DNA from: Tachypleus tridentatus
Lineage: Eukaryota > Arthropoda > Merostomata > Xiphosura > Limulidae
Reading direction: 5' to 3'
DNA length: 64,000 nucleotides
Assembly: GCF_004210375.1 (NCBI RefSeq)
Contig: NC_134831.1
Coordinates: forward strand, 372,001-436,000
The notes under the pieces were generated by a model, which was given only the letters and a program-made list of their open reading frames with translations, was not told where the DNA came from and searched no databases. Made by a program: the position numbers and the translations under genes. Shown here one piece after another: positions 60,801 through 64,000 of this stretch (its first letter is position 1; the number at the start of each line of letters is the position of its first letter).

Positions 60801-62973
60801 GTATCGTAGGTCCAAGGTTCTATGAATACATTGTATGTTTAAGGGACAGTGTTGTTGTTTTGCCCAAAGATTTCTGGCAGTTGGTGATGCTGACTGCCTG
60901 CCTTCCTGTTAGTCAGTATATTATAATTAAGGGTGGTCATATCTGAATGAAACCGAGGCATCTCTGACATGGCTGTTTACTCCATGTGTCATATAAGGGG
61001 ATGTTAAAACAACAGCAATACTGTTTGGAAGTGGCCTACAACACCAAAATCATAGTTGACTGTTGATGTACGATTCTTCGCTTTTATTGCGAGAGGTTTG
61101 GGTAATGGGCCAGTTAAGATCATTGTGTCTAAGCCCTTATTTGCCTTAACATTTATTTCCTTAAATGTTAATACGTCCCACCAGTTTCAACATCATACAC
61201 CCTGTGATAAGACGATTATTCTATTAAGAAATAAAAATGAAACAAACGTCTAAGCAAGTGAGAAAGGAAAAACTCGTAATAATCAAACAAGATATGTTTT
61301 AAACTTGTAAAAGGAGACATGGATGACGGTAGAATTTTCAACTTAAGGTCATTTCTTACCAGAAGTATAGAGGATCCACTGACGACCGACTGAAGTTTCT
61401 CTAGTTCACTGATGTCCAGACTGGCGAGTTTATTGGCGGGCAACATGTTAGCCATGAAAGCTGTGATATTCTTCCCACTCTCCTTAAGCAATGTGGTTAA
61501 CTGATCCAGTTGTTTATCTTCCCTTAACTAAAATGAAACGTTTTTTTTTCTAAATATTAGACTATCTTATTTAATCGAAAATCTAATAGGAATATGGAAT
61601 GCCAATCACTGTTTACACACACACGCATTGATGACACATATGAAAGATTTTTCTACTGTTTTCAATGTTTTTCATTGAATTACAACAGATATTTATATCT
61701 ATATACATTTTATCAATGAAAAAGACATGTTATTTTAAACTTTTCAAGGTCGCAATATTATTTAAGAGTTGAAAAGTTCTAAAATAGATAGAGTTAGATA
61801 AGAAAACATTATATTACATGTTATTTCCATATCAATTCATTATGAGTAGAGTATGACCTATAGATATAGGTAGGTGGTAGACCAAGATGGAGATGGGTGC
61901 ATTATTACTACGTCATCTATTATAACACCAACTTGACCGTGGAAGGTGAATAGAGTAATTTATGGCATTGAATAAGGGTATTGAATAGGTCACAAAGAAT
62001 GGACAGACATCTGACAATGGGTAGAATGTTAACAGAAGACTGACAGTAAAAAGTGGCCAGAATACTGACAACAAGTGTACGGAAGATGATGACCTGTTAA
62101 CATAGGATATTTGAATCTCCTTGTCGTATCTGAATATGTTTGGAAGCTAGTTTTATCGTACAATTAAAACAAAAAGGAAATGTTTGTAACCACAATGTAC
62201 GGTATAACAAGATTTTCTCCTATATTGTGGACGTTCTTTTTGGTTGACGTTATAAAAAATTAACTTAATTGAAAGTTGTGTATTTCTTTTATTTATTTGC
62301 TTTAAGATTAATATTAAAAATTAAACTAAAAAGGTATCAAACATAGTTAGAGGAAGCAAAATTCACCAGGAGGAGAGGACTAAAGTGTGTGCGAGATCTG
62401 AACGTGAAATCCTATGGGGATCAGGGATTATAACCTCCAGAAAATGTGACATTTATATACACTTTAAATGGAAGAGTTCCTAAAATATACTCGGTGAAAC
62501 GCAGCCACTTAATGTGTGATAACTTTGAGATAATTAATTGTCAATAGCCTGTTCCATGAGGCGTAAACATGGAGAGAGACTAAACCCCTCTTGACTAGCC
62601 CTTCCGTCTGTGTCAGAGCGAAAGTTATATTAAATATCAGAGAGGGTGATACACTCTAACATTAAAAGATACATACAAATCTAGATTTCAATAATTATTA
62701 CCTGAACTCGGAAATGCGTGGAACAGTAGTGAAAAAGACATTTTAAAATCCTAAATTTAATGACTAACAGAAAAAAAAACAAACAAAAAAAATTTAAACC
62801 GTAGGATACAAATACTCTAATAAAACATTCACATATTTAAAATTAACCAACTCTCACCTTTTTCAGTATGACAAAGGCCTGACTTGGATCCAAGTCTTCC
62901 ACCATATTTATTCGGTCCATATTTTCCAAAAGAACATTGGAATCCATGTCATTTAGTTCTATTGATGATATAC
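24777..62973 (-). CDS. Mesothelin/otoancorin/stereocilin-like gene, at least 16 exons, 5' end outside window
   Basis: Sixteen exons on the - strand have GT-AG borders; from 57077 down to the stop all phases agree, giving 618 residues, with 94 more from two upstream exons. The protein is built of short helical repeats of the type L(S)xxxLxxIxxxxIxxIxPxxxxxL, for example LSAEELKTIPAESMEGITPQ and LSQLSYNSLAAITSDQLKQL. It has the motif LGHILCGMSKEDIISI, scattered single cysteines, and a hydrophobic C-terminal segment (LAGTLSLVIGAFLVVYY) followed by a five-residue tail. This order matches the superhelical mesothelin/otoancorin/stereocilin superfamily, whose members are secreted or GPI-anchored and act in cell adhesion or attachment of extracellular matrix. 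Function here is unknown. The start codon was not found and an exon between 57078 and 61359 is probably missing from this model. Family assignment is from motif pattern only; an arthropod-specific repeat protein is the alternative. Confidence 0.78.
25688..25822 (+). mobile_element. SINE-2 copy
   Basis: CCTCGTGGCACAGCAGTAAG, GGTGGGCACAGCACAGATAG and an A-rich tail. Confidence 0.7.
25830..25926 (-). repeat. SINE-2, decayed, opposite orientation
   Basis: AATCGAACTCAGAATTTTAG and GGTGAACCACAGGGGGCC read as the reversed SINE-2 head. Confidence 0.55.
26530..27480 (+). pseudogene. Tc1-like transposase, heavily decayed
   Basis: Across frames: NANEIQLDIHSHKWMPCLKA near 26615, LTNESSFDFQSDDRP near 26790 (Tc1 transposases have TDESRF), and NNKARPQHTKMAYLFLEEKW near 27330 (DNARPH.A....LE) with NPIECVKDK near 27415 (NPIEHVWD). 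Many stops. Termini not found. Confidence 0.55.
27838..27980. repeat. 33-base tandem repeat, four to five copies
   Basis: Unit resembling ATATGCAAATAACACAAACA followed by TAGTATGCTGTCT. Being a multiple of three, it yields an open frame with an 11-residue repeat that is not a gene. Confidence 0.75.
28060..28210 (-). CDS. Mesothelin-like gene, penultimate exon
   Basis: Acceptor TTTAATCAG, donor GTAAGTG; phase 0 in, 1 out. Encodes FLTTPQLSQLSYNSLAAITS and DQLKQLSPEQQQAIYSARYR, two clear superfamily repeats, then a short polar linker. Confidence 0.85.
29345..30700. repeat. Minisatellite, 61-62-base unit, about 22 copies
   Basis: Unit contains ACATTACTGTCCTAAGGATT, GAGTTTCTGAAAGTAGGAAA and TTAGAAACAATAAAATATAG. 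Copies differ by a few substitutions and small indels. Lies in the intron between exons 32986-33083 and 28060-28210 of the mesothelin-like gene. Confidence 0.93.
30715..30828 (-). repeat. SINE-2, decayed
   Basis: ATCGAACTTCAAATTTAAGC and ACCACTGAGATACCAGAGG match a reversed SINE-2 head. Confidence 0.45.
31199..31447 (+). repeat. SINE-1, decayed copy
   Basis: Head GGCTTGGTAATTAGGGCGCT, middle TTCCAAGAGTTGGTGGTAAG and tail GACAGCTAGCGCAGATAGCG. Confidence 0.7.
31875..32843 (-). mobile_element. mariner transposon, deleted inside
   Basis: Terminal inverted repeats of about 28 bases: CCAGGTTATCTCTTAAGTAA at the low end and its counterpart ending TTATCGGATGACCTGA at the high end, each next to TA (31873-31874 and 32844-32845). 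At 969 bases it is about 0.3 kb shorter than a full mariner. Confidence 0.88.
31950..32665 (-). pseudogene. mariner transposase, internally deleted
   Basis: Starts MKMDVSDGHIRHIMFYEFKK with the N-terminal helix-turn-helix intact for about 150 residues (RRWFQKFRSGDYSLSDVPRS, LNSTHSTVYRHLQQLGKVSK). A frame break follows, then NVKRRRQW and GKLAKTV are recognisable. The catalytic core after that is deleted and only the end (VINNNGTYIID) remains. Not functional. Confidence 0.88.
32986..33083 (-). CDS. Mesothelin-like gene, exon with LSAEELKTIP
   Basis: Acceptor TCTAATTCAG above 33083 and donor GTAAGT below 32986. Encodes GLSAEELKTIPAESMEGITP and QAVSVLEPEVIK. A second AG 19 bases upstream would break the reading frame, so this start is preferred. 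Confidence 0.8.
33180..33297 (-). repeat. SINE-2 copy, decayed
   Basis: AGCTAAGCACAAACCTACAC and ATTGAAACCCGATTTTTAGC are the reversed tail and B-box region. Confidence 0.6.
33513..33658 (-). CDS. Mesothelin-like gene, exon with LGQLQKCSSEVV
   Basis: Acceptor ATAAACAG, donor GTAATT; encodes ESVSVLGQLQKCSSEVVQTL and SEWSSAIMYSLGGLIG. Phase 2 in, 1 out. Confidence 0.8.
33850..34560. other. Intron, nothing recognised
   Basis: Single-copy-looking sequence without exon, repeat or hairpin I can name. Confidence 0.35.
34573..34846 (-). mobile_element. SINE-1 copy
   Basis: Reversed full-length element from the tail (TTTGTTTTTGAACTTCGCGC) to the head (ACCACCTGGCCATGTCGGGC). Confidence 0.85.
35362..35504 (-). 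CDS. Mesothelin-like gene, exon with LGHILCGM
   Basis: Acceptor CTAAAACAG, donor GTAGGC; phase 0 in, 2 out. Encodes LKCLANQTKQALGRYLSNYV and LTSLGHILCGMSKEDIISIN. The LG..LCG..xEDI motif is one of the better superfamily landmarks. Confidence 0.82.
35692..35812 (+). mobile_element. SINE-2 copy, variant head
   Basis: CTCGCTAGTACAGCGGTAAG, GGGGTTCGTTTCCTCTCGGT, tail TTTTGCTATAAGAAAACACA. Confidence 0.75.
35845..35962 (-). mobile_element. SINE-2 copy, inverted partner
   Basis: Reversed version of 35692-35812 (TTTTCTTATAGCAAAGCCAG to TTGTACTAGCGGGGG), only about 30 bases away. Confidence 0.75.
36137..36262 (-). repeat. SINE-2 copy
   Basis: GTTTGTTTGTTGTTTAGGGC tail and GATTTGCCGCTGAGCCACTT head, reversed. 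Confidence 0.7.
36773..36877 (-). repeat. SINE-2 copy
   Basis: AAATTAAGCACAAAGCTACA tail, CACGGATATCGAAACCCAGT B-box region, reversed. Confidence 0.65.
37499..37651 (-). CDS. Mesothelin-like gene, exon with LSEDKIILLGYL
   Basis: Acceptor CTGTTTAG, donor GTATTT; 51 codons in phase 0. Encodes AYGSVSNLSEDKIILLGYLT and MDINELSLTAASIEELGKYW. Confidence 0.8.
38902..39187 (+). mobile_element. SINE-1 in hAT element, young-looking
   Basis: Flanked by the 11-base duplication GCAAGCACTTC at 38891-38901 and 39188-39198. Full head, body and (CAAA)n tail. High similarity to other fresh copies. Confidence 0.9.
39235..41256 (+). pseudogene. hAT transposase with BED-type zinc finger, inactivated
   Basis: In order: RKYDESF; a frameshift; a BED-like zinc finger CVECGTVLSNSSLHPAKLKR with HLETKH (39307-39400); LIASYRVSYRTAKVDEAHTI; LQVDESTHVAGYVMLLVFVR; CTDGAATMIGK; and the hAT dimerisation end ALKFLMRFPTTHLCEQTFLL, KTKFRNKL (41070-41165). 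Stops after SDNSVS and several later points, plus the SINE, kill it. The family resembles host-domesticated ZBED5/SCAND3 genes, but the decay and intact duplications show this is a plain dead transposon. Confidence 0.85.
40731..41004 (-). mobile_element. SINE-1 in hAT coding region
   Basis: Reversed full-length copy that splits the transposase; AGGAAGA-like sequence on both sides is the probable target duplication. Confidence 0.85.
41520..43060. other. Intron, mostly unassigned
   Basis: A 31-base exact direct duplication (CATAAACACCGGACAATGTA...) lies at 41755-41818. The rest shows no gene or known repeat. Confidence 0.4.
43095..43410 (-). pseudogene. LINE (Jockey-like) ORF1 zinc-knuckle fragment
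   Basis: On the - strand one frame reads CYNCQKYSHH, then CGGEHRNIDCPKDNN and YTANYKERP. This CxxCxxxxH / CGGEH..DCP / TANYRGCP pattern belongs to ORF1 (gag-like) of Jockey-clade LINEs. Stops are present. Confidence 0.6.
43600..43795 (-). repeat. SINE-1, decayed
   Basis: ATTTCGCGTATAGTTACTCG tail and ACCACCCATCGCTAACTCTT body, reversed. Confidence 0.65.
43962..44238 (-). mobile_element. SINE-1 copy
   Basis: Full-length reversed copy from GTTTTTGAATTTCGCGCAAA to CAGCTGGCCATGCAAGGCC. Confidence 0.85.
44550..44665. repeat. 54-base tandem duplication
   Basis: AAAAGAGTTAAGAATTGTTG and the rest of the unit occur twice in a row with one or two changes. Confidence 0.85.
44677..44740 (+). repeat. 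SINE-2 3' fragment
   Basis: GGTGGGCTGAGCAGATAGCC and TTTGCTATAAGAAAACACAC. Confidence 0.6.
45005..45262 (-). mobile_element. SINE-1 copy
   Basis: Reversed, with a small deletion in the middle; head CCACCTGGACATGCCGACCC at right. Confidence 0.8.
45533..45705 (-). CDS. Mesothelin-like gene, exon with LQTLSENEVQMC
   Basis: Acceptor TTTTTACAG, donor GTTGGT (weak). Encodes LTCSIIEATGSVAGFSVAEL and LSENEVQMCFYLLGKDKLEE. Phase 1 in, 0 out, agreeing with the next exon. Confidence 0.78.
46310..46505 (-). repeat. SINE-1, very decayed
   Basis: GCAGCCCCTAATGTGGAAAT and AGAGGGAGGGCAACTCCTCA weakly follow the reversed body. Confidence 0.35.
46712..46992 (-). mobile_element. SINE-1, young full-length copy
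   Basis: Perfect 11-base target duplication AATAGATAGAG at 46701-46711 and 46993-47003. One of the best-preserved copies and a good consensus for the family. Confidence 0.92.
47160..47402 (-). repeat. SINE-1, decayed
   Basis: GAATATCGCGCAAAACTG tail and GAATAGTGGGATTGACCGCA body, reversed. Confidence 0.65.
48293..48440 (-). CDS. Mesothelin-like gene, basic exon
   Basis: Acceptor TTCAAACAG, donor GTGTGC; phase 0 in, 1 out. Encodes GLCMAEITEDERNTLMNQKK and then a strongly basic run with RLWKRVNQAKRK, unlike the rest of the protein. Confidence 0.75.
48550..48802 (-). repeat. SINE-1, decayed, with TG microsatellite
   Basis: TTTTCGCGCAAAGTTACAAA tail, GAAAAGTGGGATTGACCGTG body, reversed; interrupted by a (TG)n run near 48600. 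Confidence 0.6.
49360..49465 (-). repeat. SINE-2, decayed
   Basis: TAGGAAAGCCACTTTGGGCT tail and ACATTTACCGCTGTACTACC head, reversed. Confidence 0.55.
49557..49634 (-). CDS. Mesothelin-like gene, 78-base exon
   Basis: Acceptor TTATTTCAG, donor GTAAGG; 26 codons in phase 0. Encodes DVLADVSKDLSSCWNDMLEM. Confidence 0.75.
50104..50182 (-). CDS. Mesothelin-like gene, 79-base exon
   Basis: Acceptor TCTGCAG, donor GTAATA. Encodes MTITGVRCLGCFLMTMNEEE LSQIPD-type repeat residues (two cysteines three residues apart). Its phase matches both neighbours exactly. Confidence 0.75.
50719..50927 (-). CDS. Mesothelin-like gene, exon with LSLGNLLLSL
   Basis: Acceptor TTACAACAG, donor GTTAGTG. Longest exon of the gene (209 bases); encodes LTDGQVLSLGNLLLSLHPSE and ISRIPPETLEMALNTLKMSG, classic superfamily repeats. 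Phase 0 in, 2 out. Confidence 0.82.
51090..51105. repeat. G homopolymer run
   Basis: A run of about thirteen G residues in otherwise AT-rich DNA, 160 bases above the exon at 50719-50927. Confidence 0.85.
51928..52192 (+). mobile_element. SINE-1 copy
   Basis: Head CCAGCATGGCCAAGTGGTTA, B box GCGGGTTCGAATTC, tail (CAAA)n. Confidence 0.85.
52390..52910 (+). pseudogene. LINE reverse-transcriptase C-terminal fragment
   Basis: Across frames: NRILGCVYRI, the hallmark RPHLKYCVQSWDPYVRKDIE with preceding L (52550-52620), and LPSNLVSTVNLRVFNVKLDK. Stops and frameshifts throughout. Confidence 0.7.
53062..53342 (+). mobile_element. SINE-1, well preserved
   Basis: GGCCCGGCATGGCCAAGCGT head through to a (CAAA)n tail; CTTTTAGAAA / CTTTCAGAAA flanks are the likely target duplication. 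Confidence 0.88.
54082..54341 (-). mobile_element. SINE-1 copy
   Basis: Reversed, full length; flanks AGTCTTTAG and AGTCTCTAG are a probable target duplication. Confidence 0.8.
54566..54930. repeat. 43-47-base tandem repeat, eight copies
   Basis: Unit AATAATAACAAATGCTCACA followed by AAAATATACCCTACCCGTGT and AAACTTT; some copies lack CTCA. Confidence 0.9.
55115..55256 (-). CDS. Mesothelin-like gene, exon with KQKR site
   Basis: Acceptor GCCAACAG, donor GTATGT. Encodes EKAIRESDKSMRNAIFTVLA and continues to QPKQKRQSLARAALENM. KQKR (55149-55160) fits the proprotein convertase pattern K/R-x-K/R-R. Phase 2 in, 0 out. Confidence 0.72.
55618..55990. repeat. 75-base tandem repeat, five copies
   Basis: Unit contains TATCTAGCCATAATATAAGC, AGGATTATAAATTAAGAGAC and TGAGTTATCACGTGG. 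Confidence 0.9.
56110..56312. repeat. About 50-base tandem repeat, four copies
   Basis: Unit like GAGCTAAGTGACCACAAGGA followed by a CGTGGCGACC block. Richer in G+C than its surroundings. Confidence 0.8.
56509..56651 (-). CDS. Mesothelin-like gene, exon with TGCLSMKLKEYL
   Basis: Acceptor TCTATAG, donor GTAAGG; phase 0 in, 2 out. Encodes TGCLSMKLKEYLQMMSENRN then EILNFLSPGDVFAIGGAIVA. Confidence 0.8.
56954..57077 (-). CDS. Mesothelin-like gene, exon with TDIRYLP
   Basis: Acceptor CTTCTAG, donor GTGTTA. Encodes TDIRYLPRVPCRWIESINAS and continues to LDQYALPQQ. It enters with one base of a split codon, which does not match the phase-0 end of the exon at 61360, so an exon of length 3n+2 is expected in between. 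Confidence 0.78.
57416..57536 (-). repeat. SINE-2 copy
   Basis: AATTTAAGCACAAAGTTGCA tail, CACGGGTATCGAAAACCGGT B-box region, reversed. Confidence 0.65.
57585..57665 (-). repeat. SINE-2, decayed
   Basis: CAAGGAATCGAACCCAAGAT and CGTATCGCTGATTAACTGAG match the reversed head. Confidence 0.5.
57868..58042 (-). repeat. SINE-1, decayed
   Basis: CTACCGTTCCTAATTCCCTG and CTTCGCGGCTGAAAGGATGA follow the reversed body. Confidence 0.55.
58414..59567 (-). mobile_element. Tc1-like transposon, deletion derivative
   Basis: Ends TACTCTTCAAAAAAAGAAAC and its inverted partner (GTTTTTTTTTTTGAAGAGTA), with TA at each border and CGCAAAAGG inside both. At 1154 bases it is shorter than complete Tc1 elements of about 1.6 kb. 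Confidence 0.88.
58590..59320 (-). pseudogene. Tc1 transposase, internally deleted
   Basis: The helix-turn-helix part (GENRSDVARAVNVHRSTITR, near 59150-59220) is followed by a deletion joining to FQHDNARPHTARLTTVFLRH, then SPDLNSIEHLWDELDRRLRR and the C-terminus. The segment with the first catalytic aspartate is absent; the second aspartate (HDNARPH) and the glutamate (SIEHLWD) remain. Confidence 0.85.
59992..60970 (-). mobile_element. Small hAT element derivative
   Basis: CAGAGATGCC at 59992-60001 and GGCATCTCTG at about 60957-60966 are inverted termini. The enclosed frame is a hAT transposase fragment. No clear target duplication. Confidence 0.65.
60009..60611 (-). pseudogene. hAT transposase N-terminal fragment, 200 residues
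   Basis: An uninterrupted frame from MEKKIPRSPECLVSGKSKRT. It has a BED/TTF-like zinc-binding stretch (CTVCHIDFSVAHDR, then KSASHQQKAEAK), MFPDSDIGKIYDC, KTTAIVQMLG and SFATDGSTDLDDSKLYPVVV. An internal deletion lies near residue 115 and the C-terminal two-thirds is absent, so no working enzyme is possible. Confidence 0.8.
61360..61527 (-). CDS. Mesothelin-like gene, second exon seen
   Basis: Acceptor TTTTAG, donor GTAAGA; 56 codons in phase 0. Encodes LREDKQLDQLTTLLKESGKN, a sequon (NIT), then MLPANKLASLDISELEKLQS. Helical repeat character is clear. Confidence 0.78.
61560..62850. other. Intron, nothing recognised
   Basis: AT-rich sequence between two mesothelin-like exons; no repeat family or coding stretch recognised. 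Confidence 0.35.
62858..62973 (-). CDS. Mesothelin-like gene, first exon seen
   Basis: Acceptor GTTTAG just above 62973, donor GTGAGAG just below 62858. Encodes ISSIELNDMDSNVLLENMDR and then INMVEDLDPSQAFVILKK. It enters with two bases of a split codon and ends in phase 0, so at least one more exon lies upstream. Confidence 0.75.
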
Positions 62974-63339
62974 CTAAACAATCAACATTAAGTTTAAGGT
63001 ATAACTGTGGCTTTATCATTGTATTTATATAATTGATTGAAGTTTATGTGTCCTTTATAACTACGTTAGGTTTAAATATATTTCTAAATGCAGTGAATTT
63101 CCACAATTTGCGCTTAAACGCATCTTGAATTGCACACTTTTTTGCGTTATATTCACATACATTCTTTACTTTAATTTTGAACACATTTATATTTACTTTC
63201 TTACAATTTTAAAAATATTTTTAGATATATTTCGTACTTTAGATTTGAAAATATTTTAGTACTTCTTTAAGTTATGTTTCGCGCATATCTTTGCGTACAC
63301 TCTTTACCTTAGGTTTGAGAATATTTTTATGTTTATTAC

Positions 63340-63900
63340 CATTGCCATCGGAGGGGAGGGTATTGCAATTGGGTCTGTGTCTGTTTGTCTGTGTTTTCGC
63401 GCGAGTATCTCGAAAACTAATGGACTGATCTATACACAAATTTTAAAGAAGACAGGAAGTCTGTGTGGGTCTGACCCCCGCTAGTACAGCGGTATGTCTC
63501 CGGATTTACAACGCTAAAATCAGGGGTTCGATTCCCCTCGGTAGGCTGAGCAGATAGCCCGATGTGGCTTTGCTCTAAGGAAAACACCCAAACACCCTGT
63601 GTGGGCCAGCTCTCTCAAAGTCTGGTCCGGATGACTTTGAAACAATTTTTATAATGGATATTTTTGCGGTTTCAAGTTAATAAACCTGTAAAGTGCGATC
63701 GGATTTGTACCAACTTTCATAGGCACATTAAGGTTGAGGTTCCTAATTATACCACAAAAATGGTCTGGATCGTTGATTATTCTGAGTTTTCGAAAGTGAA
63801 ATTTGACATTATACAATAGTTTTAATAGCATGCAATCTCCATAAGGAGCAGCGGGGCGAGTGTATACAATCTGTGATTGCTCTTTCATTTAGATTTGAAC
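63340..63900. repeat. Probable interspersed repeat split by SINE-2
   Basis: GTGTCTGTTTGTCTGTGTTT, CGAGTATCTCGAAAACTAAT and TTTGTACCAACTTTCATAGG have the look of a widespread repeat. The SINE at 63470-63598 interrupts it, with CTGTGTGGG near both edges. Confidence 0.4.
63470..63598 (+). mobile_element. SINE-2 copy, variant head
   Basis: CCCGCTAGTACAGCGGTATG, B box GGTTCGATTCC, tail TTTGCTCTAAGGAAAACACC. Closest relative in the window is 35692-35812. Confidence 0.75.
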
Positions 63901-64000
63901 AAAAATATATTGTGGTATTTAGGTTTAAAGTAACTTCTTACATTATGTTTTGTGTGTAAACGAACAAGGAAGTTATACTTAAAAAAAAAGAATTGTTCGT

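Noticed and set aside
61030-61180. Candidate missing exon on the - strand
   Set aside because: An open stretch exists, but the sequence lacks helical-repeat character and no acceptor-donor pair gives the needed phase.
63649-63888. Protein-coding frame on the - strand
   Set aside because: It looks like part of an interspersed repeat next to a SINE, with no splice signals fitting the mesothelin-like gene.

Overview
This is a eukaryotic, AT-rich window with small exons, long introns and many transposon remnants. It is almost certainly from an animal. The abundance of two tRNA-derived SINE families and the mix of Tc1, mariner, hAT and DIRS-like debris suggest an arthropod. A chelicerate such as a horseshoe crab is my best guess, from a general impression of its repeats, not from a search.

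Two protein-coding genes are supported by splice signals and matching reading-frame phase, and they converge tail to tail. On the + strand (4791-18883) is a complete six-exon Canopy 3/4-type ER chaperone gene, with a signal peptide, a canopy cysteine pattern and a C-terminal NDEL retrieval signal. On the - strand (24777-62973, running past the right edge) is a large gene of at least 16 exons. Its protein looks like the mesothelin / otoancorin / stereocilin superfamily, with helical repeats and a hydrophobic C-terminal anchor. One more exon is probably missing between 57078 and 61359, where the reading phase does not match and two DNA transposons have landed.

Layout: 1-4733 is LINE debris, a foldback and a Tc1 element with a SINE in its inverted repeat. 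4734-18883 is the canopy gene; its intron 2 holds a decayed DIRS-like retrotransposon, intron 4 a palindromic MITE and a hAT-type MITE. 18884-24776 is the region between the convergent 3' ends, with a 55-57-bp tandem repeat. 24777-62973 is the mesothelin-like gene; its introns hold a 22-copy minisatellite, a mariner deletion derivative, a 3.66-kb hAT element carrying two SINEs, a cluster of three short tandem arrays, an internally deleted Tc1 and a small hAT derivative. 62974-64000 is upstream intron or flank with another SINE.

No CRISPR array, rRNA gene, functional tRNA gene, bacterial operon or toxin gene was seen. The most unusual content is the mesothelin-like gene in a probable arthropod and the dense nesting of transposons.
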